From Trema orientale (lineage: Eukaryota > Streptophyta > Magnoliopsida > Rosales > Cannabaceae), in NCBI GenBank assembly GCA_002914845.1, contig JXTC01000463.1, positions 34,397 through 98,396 on the forward strand: a DNA stretch of 64,000 bases, read 5' to 3'. A model generated the notes under the pieces. That model saw nothing but the letters and a program-made list of their open reading frames with translations. It did not search any database and was not told where the DNA came from. Each line of letters opens with the position of its first letter. Positions within the stretch are counted from its first letter, which is position 1. This document shows, piece after piece, positions 1 through 10,610 of this stretch. A program made the position numbers and the translations under genes.

Positions 1-1
1 C

Positions 2-583
2 ATATCGGACTCGAACATTAATAATAATAATAATAATAATAATGGAACAAATTTTCCCTCCACCTCCAAGCAACAGGCTATTGATCAGCATAACATGGTC
101 TCTGAAGACTTCTCCACCATAATCAGTAGTGGCAACGAGAATGTTGCGGCTCCCACCGGACTTTCATCGAACACACCTGGTGCTATTACTACTCCTGCAA
201 CTCTCACAGGACTTTCGTCGAACATATCTGGTGCTATTACTACTCCTGGAGCTCTCACAGGACTTTCATCGAACACATCTGGTAGCAGTACTATTCCAGC
301 AGCCAGTGGAGATAATCGTCTACATCCTGAACGTGTGTCACAACGCGATGAGCCGTATCATCAAATGACAACTCAGCAAAATGATAATGACATTGAATTG
401 ATGAAAGTTTACGGTGAACTACCACCCCTAACTGAGGTTCGTCCCAGTAATAATATTGATGATGATCTCTACTTTAAGCTGGAAAGAATCATCGGTGACG
501 AGTTTCCGTCGTCACGGGAGGCTTTTCTTCAGGATGGTGATCCGACGTGGCCGTGGCCGCCGCCGTCGTGTTCTGGCAAATGA
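2..583 (+). CDS. C-terminal part of an unidentified low-complexity protein (5' partial)
   Basis: An open frame enters from the left edge and runs to a TGA at 581-583; the true start lies outside the window, and the first internal ATG is at 95. The visible 193 residues begin with an Asn run from an (AAT)n tract at about 20-43. They continue into a Ser/Thr-rich part holding three tandem copies of a 17-residue unit built on TGLSSN (about 158-300). The end is acidic and then Trp/Pro-rich (motif PTWPWPPPS). No catalytic motif, membrane segment or signal peptide is visible. Low-complexity Asn/Ser/Thr stretches with an acidic tail are common in the C-termini of plant transcription factors such as NAC proteins, but no DNA-binding domain is inside the window, so that class is only a guess. 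That this is a real last exon is likely from the long open frame and its internally repeated structure. Confidence 0.55.
   Translation: MSDSNINNNNNNNNGTNFPSTSKQQAIDQHNMVSEDFSTIISSGNENVAAPTGLSSNTPGAITTPATLTGLSSNISGAITTPGALTGLSSNTSGSSTIPAASGDNRLHPERVSQRDEPYHQMTTQQNDNDIELMKVYGELPPLTEVRPSNNIDDDLYFKLERIIGDEFPSSREAFLQDGDPTWPWPPPSCSGK
158..300 (+). repeat. Three tandem 51-bp coding repeats
   Basis: Three in-frame copies of a 51-base unit encode variants of TGLSSN followed by Pro/Thr-rich residues. The copies differ at several third positions and a few residues, so the array is not brand new. It is a likely site of length polymorphism in this protein. Confidence 0.7.
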
Positions 584-896
584 TAAGAAAGACCGGTACA
601 CTGGCAACATTTTTGTTTTTTGTTTTGAAAAAATAACCAAGGGGTGAATATGTATACATGTTCTTCATTCATCTTCTCATTTTTTAAAAATACAAAGTGT
701 TGCAAAACATATGCTTGGGCGTTAGTTTATGAACTCATCCTCCCCCCCTTTTGTTTTTTTAGGTTTTGTGTTATTATTTAGGAAGTTCATTAGGTTTTGT
801 TTCATTGTTTGGGAAGTTTTATAATCGGCCTAGTACCAATAGTTGGTGGTCTAATTATACCCATTATTAACTGAGGAAGGTCATATTAAAAAATTA
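584..896. other. 3' flank of the left-edge gene
   Basis: Non-coding AT-rich sequence after the stop codon, probably including the 3' UTR of the partial gene. T-rich and AAAATA-like stretches occur, but I see no clear single polyadenylation signal. No gene is visible. Confidence 0.5.
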
Positions 897-1434
897 GGGT
901 TTTTGGTATCATTGGTCCCCTATGTTATTCGAAGTTAGGCAAAATAGTCCCTAAGTTATTTTTTTTTTGGGCAATTAGGTCCTTAAGTTTTACAAATTTT
1001 GGTAATTAAGTCCTTTTTATTTGTTAATGTGAAACGTTTCATGAAATTAAACATGTTTAAGCGAAAGAAATTAGTATTTCACTAACACTAATTAGTTTGA
1101 AAGAGATATAGAACGAAATTTTAAGAAAAATTTTAAATTTTTGAAGTTTTTTATTTTATAAATTTTTTTTATAATATGTTGTTAATTGTACGTAATTTTT
1201 AGTTATTTTCCTTCCAATTCAAACTAATGCTAATAAAATATTGATTTTGACCTTTAAAAACTTTGTATGTGACATGAACATACTCAATTCTATCCAACAT
1301 TATAATAATTACTTAGGAAAAAGACTAAATTGCCAAAATTTGTAAAACTTAGGGACTTAATTGCCAAAACAAAATAACTCAAGGACCATGTTGCCAATGA
1401 CGAATAATACAAGGGCCAGTCATGCCAAAAACCC
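897..1434. mobile_element. Non-autonomous Mutator-type MITE with ~115-bp TIRs
   Basis: The first ~115 bases (897 to about 1012) are the inverted complement of the last ~115 (about 1320-1434) with scattered mismatches; both arms start GGGTTTTTGG when read inward. The 538-bp element is flanked by nearly identical 9-bp direct repeats, AAAAAATTA at 888-896 and AAAACATTA at 1435-1443 (one difference). Long TIRs plus a 9-bp target duplication are typical of Mutator-like elements. There is no coding capacity, so it would have been moved in trans. Confidence 0.8.
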
Positions 1435-2606
1435 AAAACATTATCCTATTTGTTAGGTTTTTAAGCTATAAATGCTAAACTCTAAAAAAAAAATACTTAT
1501 GTATAGGTAAAAAAAAAATTTATTAGATTGGGAACTTATGTATAGGTATTTTTTTTAGCCAAAAAAACTTATTGGATTGGGAACTTATGTACATGTATTT
1601 TTTTAGCCGTCGGATTATTATCTAACGGTGATCCAACGACTGTAATGATGTGTATGAAAAAACGTGCATCATTAATGTTATTTCTCTCTTACTTTTTACC
1701 ATAAAAAATTATACATGATAAATTTTAATTGGCCAAAATAATACTTATGTATAGATAAAAAAAAAATTACCAACTGAATTGGTGCCTTGTATATTTTCCT
1801 CTTCCTTTAAAGTTGATATTATACTAGGTTTGTTAAATGAGTGAGATCCAGTTCTACCTTATCTTAACAAGTATCTTCGTATCTCGAAAAGTCCCACTAT
1901 ATTATTTTTATTTAGAAATTTCATAAAAATTAACCGATGTGAATATGAAATAAAAATTATAAAATACTAATAGATCGCTACCACATGCACCGATAGAAGT
2001 GTACATATGTCCTATTAAATTTATTAATTACACTCTTTTTATTAGTATGTAGTACCCGAAACCATCATCATATAGTCCATGATATTGCCCTCATCCTATA
2101 TTGCGTTATATGATTTCATGAACTTTCCTAGGACATCGTATGTGGAGGGGATAATCTTGTATTGTATAAAACTGAGGTTTTGATTTGTATTATAGGAATA
2201 ACTACAAAAAAATATTATAAAGTATGACATTTTCATAATTTTACCTTTATTTTTTAATTTGTGCAAAATTATACATTCATATTTAAAATATCTGTAAATT
2301 TGTACCTTTTGTGTATAAATTAGATAATTTGTGCTAATTATTTTAAGTTATTTTAAATAAATTTTTGTATTAGTCAGTAAAAATAAGATATCTTTAGTTC
2401 AGATTTAGTACAAATTTGTTAGTCAATTTATATATGGAAGATAAAAATTTGTAAAGATTTGAAATGTGAATGTGTAATTAACCAATTTATATGCAAAAGG
2501 TAAAAATTTGAAAATGTGACTGTATTATTTTTCACAAGCTAAAAGACATGGTTAAATTTGCAGAAAAGATATACTTCAGAGTCTTTTTTTTTTCTTTTTT
2601 TTTTTT
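1435..2606. other. AT-rich intergenic DNA with short diverged repeats
   Basis: No gene is seen. About 1497-1610 holds three imperfect copies of a unit beginning CTTATGTATAGGTA and carrying TTATTGGATTGGGAA. The phrase ATTATCTAACGGTGAT near 1617 recurs in diverged form near 2980, so both places probably carry relics of one repeat family. Confidence 0.5.
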
Positions 2607-2750
2607 GCAGATAATCCTTGTATTTATTTATTTATTTATTTTGATATAACCCTTGCATTATATTGCACTTTTTTTTTTTTTTTTGCAGATAACCCTTGTA
2701 TTTATTTATTTATTTATTTTGATATAACCCTTGTATTATATTGTACTTCT
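2607..2750. repeat. Tandem duplication, 78-bp period
   Basis: A segment starting GCAGATAA at 2607 and containing (TTTA)n and a GATATAACCCTTG block is repeated from 2685 with few differences. The copies are separated by a poly-T run. Non-coding. Confidence 0.75.
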
Positions 2751-3023
2751 GTTGTCAAATCTAATGGTTTCAAACAATTTTGAACATTTGAGGATAAAAT
2801 TATACGGGTGAATATGCCTTATACTAATACATTGCGATAAGGCCAATAATGAAAAAGAAAAGAAAAACTTTATATTATCAATGCGTAGGAATATATAAAC
2901 ATATATACATATAGGTTGTCAATCCAATAAGTCTTTTTTTATTTTTTTAACCTATGTGCAGGTATTCCTTTTAAGCATTGAATCATCATCTAATGGTGAT
3001 AAATTTAAATACTTAACCCACAA

Positions 3024-3151
3024 CAAAGGAATGTAGAAGAATAGAGCATATGCACACACGTAGAACTTAATTAACTAGTTCAATTAACAAAGGAATGTAG
3101 AAAAATAGAGCATATGCACACACGTAGAACTTAATTAACTAGTTAAATTAA
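3024..3151. repeat. Tandem duplication, 64-bp period
   Basis: Two adjacent, nearly identical 64-bp copies (3024-3087 and 3088-3151) begin CAAAGGAATGTAG and contain CATATGCACACACGTAG. Only two or three bases differ, so the duplication is recent. A third partial start occurs near 3161. Confidence 0.85.
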
Positions 3152-3503
3152 CCTCAACGAAAGGAATGTAGAAGATTAATGATAATTCATTACTTTAAAA
3201 AAAAAAAAAATTGAAGGTGTCAATTTACAAAATTCCATTCAAATTAATTATGGAAAGGACAGTGAGCATAAATTTTCAACGTATTTTAATCCTTTGTTAG
3301 TATCTTTCGAATTTCATAGTATGATCTGTTTCATTGATTACAATCGTTTAGTATGCTATATACAATAAGTGATTGAATTTCATCCAACCAAATCAGTTCA
3401 ATCATGTCCATGGGCAACAAAAATTAGACTTTGTGATATGTGTATAATGTATATATTTGACACAACAAGAACAAAAATATAAGCGGAACAGAAGGGGATT
3501 ATA
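3152..3503. other. Intergenic, no gene seen
   Basis: AT-rich sequence with a poly-A run near 3198. No convincing reading frame or repeat structure was recognised. Confidence 0.5.
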
Positions 3504-4126
3504 TGTTGGAAAAATGCAAGATTAATTTTGAGATTAATTTTGGAGTTACAAATTTAATCTAGGCTAGATTAAATTTATTTAGAAACTGACAACAATCTTC
3601 TAAATGCTGAAACGTTTAACTATCAAATTTATTTTGGAGTTATTTAATCTAAGCTAGATTAAATTTGTTTAGAAAATGACTACAGCTTTCTAAACGTTTT
3701 AAATTGAGTTATAAAATTTAATCTAATATAGATTAAATTTGTTTAGAAAAACTGATCAGTTTCTAAATGCTTAAATATTTTTGTATAAAATATTTTTGGA
3801 ATTAAATCGCGGTTAATTCCATACTTGTAACAGCCCCCTATAAAGCCTATAAATTGACTCCTCCTTCCTTAAGAAAAAGACATAGAACCAACAAATAGAA
3901 GAAATCTCTCTTAATTCTCTCTTCTCAAAATCCTCTTTGGAGTAAGTGCTTTAGTGTGGTAGAGTTTGGGCATATTTTCGGTTTGCAGAAGTAGCATTTG
4001 TGGTGTGATAATCGCCACTCATAGATTGATATCCAAGGAGACAGACATCTACCAACCTCAAGCAAGAGGAGGCGAATCTGTTTAATGAAATTGTGTGATA
4101 TACAAGCCTCGATTCCTTATTGTTAT
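3504..4126 (+). mobile_element. Probable truncated LTR with a triplicated U3 block
   Basis: The stretch begins TGTTGGAAAAATG, a start typical of plant LTRs. It holds three diverged copies of a ~90-bp block (about 3540-3775), each containing TTTAATCTA...TAGATTAAATTT and a TTTAGAAA phrase. A TATA box (CTATAAAG, about 3838) is followed by a pyrimidine-rich leader. This resembles a U3-R-U5 layout. The right end appears cut where the Copia LTR begins. No target duplication or partner LTR was found, so the call is tentative; a host promoter fragment is the alternative. Confidence 0.4.
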
Positions 4127-4328
4127 TGTTAGATAATTAATTGCAACAGTTTTTCTTTATATTTTAAATTCTTGTAATTAGTTGTAATCCCCTAATTCTA
4201 GGATAGTTTCCTATTTTTTGTATTTTGGGTAACTCACGACAATGCCTAATTTTTGTGTATATATTCATTATTAATCAAATGGAAAGGCTAAGCCATTATT
4301 TCTCAATATTCCTCTTTCTATCTCAACA
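4127..4328 (+). repeat. 5' LTR of Copia-1
   Basis: A 202-bp LTR with TG...CA ends, defined on the right by the adjoining tRNA-Met primer site at 4329-4341. The left end is chosen at TGTTAG; TGTTATTG at 4121 is an alternative. No second copy exists in the window. Confidence 0.6.
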
Positions 4329-4438
4329 TGGTATCAAGAGCATAATCTTCTTGGGCATATTTTTTTTTCCCAGAAAAATCACAATCAACATTCTTCATTA
4401 AAAAAAAAAAATCTAAAACTACGCCGCTAGTCTCCTTA

Positions 4439-6475
4439 ATGACTTCTGATACAACCCCTTCTTCCACCAATGATTCTATCATCATCCAAAACTTCCGAGA
4501 TCCTCAACATCCCCTCCTTACATTTAATTTCTCTAATATCACCAAATTATCATCCACCAATTATCTCACATGGAGCCTTCAAATCCAATCTCTTCTTGAA
4601 GGTTATGATCTTCATCGCTTCATTGATAGTACTCATACTCCACCACCACCCACCATCACCGTTAATGATGTTGCATCCCCAAATTCGGCATACATAACCT
4701 GGAAGCGTTAGAATCGTCTCATCTTTAGTGCTCTCCTTGGTGCTATCTCCGTTTCACTGCAACTGCTTATTGTCCGTACCACCACTTCCCTTCATGCATG
4801 GCAAACCTCAGCTAATACCTACGCCAAACCATCTCATGGTCATATTAAACAATTGAAGGAATAATTAAAGCGGTGTAACAAGGGCTCAAAATCAATTAGT
4901 GAATATATGCAGGCAATATCATTAATGCAATTAATGTCCGTGACACACCAATTTCTTTTGCTGAGCTCCATGAGAAACTTCTCAACAAAGAAGCATCTCT
5001 TTAGACTGCTCAACCATCTTCTCTTTCACTCCCAGCAACAGCAAATCCCACAGCCTTCTAGAATCATCTAAACTGGCATCCACCACCCACCAATCCACAA
5101 CAACCAGGCCCTACCACTGCACTTTCTCCTTATGATCAACGCTAACCCAAACCTTATTTATGTCATTGTCAAGCACGCGACATTCAAAGACACAATGTCA
5201 AACGATGCCCAATATTTTAGCTTGTCACTAATCAACAATCCCTGATATCTCGTCCTCAAGGATCTCAGGGATACCGCCCCTCCACACTCTGGCAACCATA
5301 AGCCAATCATGCTGTTCTCGGCAACAACACTACTCCTACTTGGCTGCTGGATAGTGGAGCATCTCACCACGTTACGTCTGAATTGAGCAATCTCTACCTT
5401 CATAGCATGTATTAAGGATATGATGATGTCATGATCGGCAATGGATCGGCCCTTCAGATCACCCATACCAGTGCTACCACCATACCTACTTCCTCCTGCA
5501 CCTTTACTTTACAAAACGTCCTTTGTGTTTCTTCCAGGAAAAAGAACTTAATTTCGATTTATCAATTTTGCACTAACAACCATGTTTCTATTGAATTCTC
5601 AACCTCTACATTTCAGGTGAAGGATCTAAACATGGGGCCAATCTTTTGATGGGTGAACCTAAGGATGGCGTATATGAGTGGTCGACTTTATCCCTTCAGT
5701 TACCTCTTCACCATTGCTTGCATTTTCCAATGTCAAGACCACTTCGTCTGAGTGGCATTCTAAACTAGACATCCATCATTTACTATTACGAAAGATATTG
5801 TTTCCAAGTTTTCTTTACCATTGTCTAGTCCATTATCCTCTTCCACACATTGTAATACCTGTTCATGTAATAAAATTCATAAAATTCCATTTTCTTCTAT
5901 TACCTTAACTTTTTCCTATCTGTTTGAACTTATCTTTTTTTATATATGGACCTCTCTTGTTTATTTTGTTGATGGTTAAAGTACTATGTTATCGCCATAT
6001 TATTGAAACCGATATATTTCTTCTCACTCATGCATCGATGCCTCTAACTTATTGAATGTATGCCTTTGCCACTGTTGTATATCTCATCAACCGTATGCCC
6101 ATACCCATACTATATCTTTCATCTCCTTTTGAAAAACTCTCTCAGTCTCAACCCAACTACACTAAACTTTGGGTGTTTGGCTGCTTATGTTATCCACGGC
6201 TTCGTTCTTATTCTTAACATAAACTTGACTTCCGTTCCACTTCTTGTATTTTTCTTGGTTACTCTTCAACACAAAATGCCTATATCTATCTTGATTATCC
6301 ACTTCTAAAACGTACATTTCTCGTCATGTCAAATTTCTTGAAAACTCTTTTCTCTTTACAACTCACCAATCCCATCTATTTCGTCCCACCCTAGAAATCA
6401 TTTCCAAATGGCTTTCCCTGGTCCAAATTCTACCCATTTCAAGTGGCTCACTCAATATGCCTCCACAAAGGGATT
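4439..6475 (+). pseudogene. Copia-1 gag-protease-integrase remnant
   Basis: From the ATG at 4439 the frame encodes a Copia-type Gag N-terminus (motif NYLTWSLQIQSLLEGYDL). It is stopped at 4709-4711 and again near 4861, both at places where related elements carry Gln. The aspartic protease motif LLDSGASHHVT is encoded near 5346. The pre-integrase motif WHSKLD is near 5752, and the integrase C-terminal signature with WVFGCL and FLGYS is near 6173-6270. Frameshifts and stops separate these pieces, so no functional polyprotein can be made. Identification is from these conserved motifs. Confidence 0.8.
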
Positions 6476-7909
6476 TGTTACACTAAATGCATATACGTGA
6501 AATAACTGCAAGTGCACAGATCGTAATCAAGTAATAAAGTGATAAGAGAGTTGTTGATCCCATGAAGAATTAGGTATTAAATTATCGTTAAACACTAGAA
6601 TTATCGTGACCTAACTTTATCTAGGCAACCAAATTAAATAAGTTTATAATTAAATAAAAAAAATATAAATATAAATATAAATATAAAATATGGAGACTTC
6701 TACGCACAAATATACTAGGGGATTAAATTTACCTAACCATCAACTATGTCTTTTGACTACCAATTGTATTCTAATCAATTACTTCTAGTTTATAAGCTAA
6801 GAACCCAAAGGTATTTCTACTCTCTCTCTTGAGTGCCAAGTGAAATCACTCCTAAATCTCGGTTCCAATATCTCTATTCTGAATCTAGAAATTAAAAATT
6901 CATTATGTTCAATAGTTTTTTGATCATGGCTTCAAAGGAATTATATATTCTCTCAAATTCTACAAGTCCTAGCTTACACTATCCTATAATTGTTTCCAAA
7001 ATTCCCTCTCTCAAGTGCCAAATTCTAGAAATCAAATCATCCAACTAATAACTAATTAGTTAAGAAGTATTAAGCATAAAATAACATAAATAAATTCAAG
7101 AACAATATCAAAGAATGTATTGGAAATCAAGACATAGAATTAAAGTTTAAGTTACATCATACCCTAAGCATATAACAGTTAATTCAACATAGGAGAATCT
7201 AATATTAATCTCAACAAGAATTTCAAATATCCAAATATATTCACAAATCAAACACAATACAAAAATGCAAATGAGATTATGATGAGAAAAAGGATGGGAA
7301 AAACTCTTTTGTGGAGGTAGAACTTCAAGTTTCAATCTCTTCAAACCATTCTCTCAAGCATCATCTCCAAGATTTTTGCTACAAGCTTCTTCCTCTATAG
7401 GATTTTAGAGCTCTCTTTGTTGTGTTTTCTCTTCAACTGTCTACACATGAAATAAAGGCTTAAGGATATATTTAAATGTCTCTAAGATGACCTAGGCCGG
7501 GCCATTCGATTAGATGGCATCAAGGGTCTAGATTGGCTCTAAAAACACGCTTCAGGACTCAGGGTAGTGCCGTGGTGCTCTAGCCTCTAAAAGTCTATTT
7601 TCTATACAGGGTTGTAGCACTACTATTACAGTGTCGCGACGCTCTCGGTTCTGGAACTCAGCATGATAGCTTTTCCTCCCAGGGACGCCATTTCTTCGTT
7701 TTAGCTCCGTTTTGCCTAATTTTCATTACGTTGCGAATCCAAAATAGGTGAAATACACATATTTGGCACCAATTTATCTTGATTCTCATTTATTCATAAG
7801 AACTACAAAAATAAAGCAAAAAACACATCAAACCAATATAAATGCTTGAGAATTTACAACTATTTGAGCTGAATGATACTTGATTTGTGAGTGAATTAAT
7901 CTCTCATCA
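6476..7909 (-). repeat. 3' LTR of nested Athila-like element (left copy)
   Basis: A 1434-bp LTR with TG...CA ends. It pairs with 10611-12072 over its full length, with many point differences and some small indels. It is next to the polypurine tract. Confidence 0.85.
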
Positions 7910-9382
7910 AATACCCCCAAACTCGCATAGTTGCTTGTCTTCAAGCAAAACAAAACAAGAAAAAGAAAAGTAAAACACAAATCAATTACTAATGACATAA
8001 ACGACAAAGTGTAAGTTTTGTATCGAATCAAAATCCGTGCAAGTATCTCCGAAGCCACAAAATGTTCCAAGCTCAAAGGAAATGTAAACATTGAGATTAT
8101 CTAGATTTTTAACTTCAAGCATCAATTTAACTCCACCCAAGGCTCTTAATGTGTGTGTGCAAAATTAATATCACTTAACAAAATGAACTTCAGATAGACT
8201 TGTATGTTTCGATAGACATTAAAAGATCTTTATATAATGTAATTTTGAACTATTATATGCTCATTTTTCATGTCGCTTTCTACTAATCAATGTTAGTATA
8301 TCATCAAAGATCAAAAGGTCTTTTATTAAGCTTGTAATGTCAGCCTGGCCGATAGTAAGATAATGTTAGAAAAATTTGAGTTTCAAATCACCCTTATGCA
8401 CATTAATCTAGGATCTTTATAGAGTTATTCCTTGGTACACCAAATAGCACTCCCACACTTTTTTCCAACTAAATTTCTCTTCGACCAACACTCTGCTAAA
8501 CACTTATTTAATTTTTTTCTTCTCTTTTTTTTTTCTTTTTTTTAAAGGAAAGATATGAAATAAGACTAAAGGGTGAAAATCAAAACCTCTCCCCTAAAAT
8601 CAAAATCAACATTATCCTCAATATTGAAAAACAAAATAGAGGGTAAGGACACAAATTTTATACCAAATTATTCTCTTCTTTTTTTTTATTTTTTTTCTTG
8701 TTTTTGCTTCGTAACACCACATTTCCTCCCAACATAAATATAACACAAATTAACTTTTTAAAATAATCAACATGCTTAAAGAATAAGGATTGGTGGTCAT
8801 TATTTTGGTTTAGCTAAGATGTCGTAGGAAAAAAAGGGTACAATTAGGCTCAAAGTTGGTGTACTAGGATGACAATGTATCAAGATTAGATTGGAAGGCT
8901 CAAACAGTCCAAAGATGGCCTAAATCATTTCTTCCAATGACACCTAATATAGAATTTGTCTCGAGCTTCACTCAGATGGGTTCTAGAGTTTATGAGATAT
9001 CAATGCCTATCTAATGCACACAAGTTTTCTCTAAAAGCTCAAAAAGTCAAGTGATCATAATTATCGTGCAAAAATGTATAGAATCAAGCATGAGGTTCAA
9101 TTAATGCGAGTCAAACGCACAGATAATATCAATGAATTAAGGCCTAAGAGAACATTAAATGACTATATTCATCATCAATATCAAGTCATTTCATCTCAAC
9201 AACACTCACAACTTATTCAAACAAGCATAAAAAAAGCAAGAAAAAAAAATGATTTCCTAAATATATACAACTCATGGAAAGAAAATCATAGCAACCAATA
9301 CATAAGCAAAGCCATACTCAATAAATAATTAACCAACAAGTATTTTCATCCCCAAACTCGAAATTAGCAATGTTCTCGAAAT

Positions 9383-9697
9383 TTAAATGTTCAATGTAAG
9401 TACATGATAAAAGAACACGTACTGGGGAGACGAGATATTCTTGCCTCCTATTAAGATTGGTAAAGGTAGTGCTGTGGGCAAGGTAACTCTAACTTTAGTT
9501 GTGCAGAATTCATCTCTATAATTTGCATCTTTAGGCTTATTCATGCATAACTTGGAGAAGCTCATCAAATAGCAGCTTCTGCCCATAGTATGTGTCATAC
9601 GACAGATCAAATAGGTCATAGTTTTGAATGCCCTCAAGCTTGGCGATATATAAAAGTGATCGGCTCGTACACTCAACTTGATTTTGCACAGATACAT
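9383..9697 (-). pseudogene. Second short frame in the nested element (unrecognised)
   Basis: A 104-codon minus-strand frame lies downstream of the gag-like frame in element orientation. I recognise no domain. It may be a leftover of the element's long non-coding interior. Its reality as a protein is doubtful. Confidence 0.25.
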
Positions 9698-9865
9698 GTG
9701 TTTAGTAGGCTCGAATGAACAGTGCTATTAGTAGTGGTGGAGGCTTTGGCCACATAGGATCGTCATAGATGTGATATTTGTTAAATGGTGGCAGCATGAT
9801 AATTTGGATCTCAAAGGGTGAAGATTCACAGTGTTGTCTTGTGATTCCTCCTCTTTGATTCACTC

Positions 9866-10330
9866 TTAATTCTCCTCCTCACTTGAATCATTATTATCAA
9901 ACAAATCCAAGATCCTCCCGCTTGTGCTCAGCTCCTCATGGTTGCTTTCATCAATATTTTTAACTTGTACATATATCATAGCCATCATTCTTCTCATGGC
10001 TTCAAGGGAGTCATATAGAGACTCAATTTGTAAGTTAAGAATAGTCTCCCTTCTCTCCCACTTATCATGGTGAAGTCTTGTTTCCTCTAAAAATTGGGCA
10101 AACTGATACTCAAGGTCGGGAGAAGGCTATGCTTGGTGATATTGAGTATCACCCAAAATGTTAGAGTTATCTTCCAAACTGAGGTGGCTTGGTAGATAAT
10201 TCTAATTCTGATAGTCAAAGTCGGCCATGTCTTCTAACAACCAATAAGCTTCATTCGCGGATAATTGGTGGATAGAGGTTGTACTATTTTCTCTTTCTAC
10301 GCACATTCTTGTTTCGAGCCGAAAGTTATT
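9866..10330 (-). pseudogene. Gag-like frame of the nested element
   Basis: Reading the minus strand from about 10330 to a TAA at 9866-9868 gives one frame broken only by two TAG stops. It contains SANEAYWLLEDMADFDYQ, like the gag of Athila-type elements. A charged, probably coiled-coil segment follows (EETRLHHDKWERRE, then an acidic tail ending SSEEEN). No zinc knuckle or pol domain follows. The frame suggests the family once carried a trimmed Gag-like protein used in trans with an autonomous partner; that role is inference. Confidence 0.5.
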
Positions 10331-10610
10331 GAGGAAATTTTATATTTGATACTCCAGAGAGAAACTATGATTCAGGCATAGTGTAAGCAACTCCTTGTAT
10401 CTCTACCATTCACAATGAAATAACTCCAAGTCTCATTGAGCAAACCACAAGAGGACTTGTTGATCCAACATCTCCAAGTACCTTGCAAAATAAACATTTA
10501 AAAATAAATATTAAAAATGAAAATAAATGCCTAAATTAAAATCAAGTAACTTACTACCAATATTAACAACAATCTAAAATACTAATTCCCTGGTAACGGC
10601 GCCAAAAACT

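Noticed and set aside
2580..2760. CRISPR-like or satellite array
   Set aside because: Only two copies with no spacer pattern; a simple tandem duplication in plant DNA.
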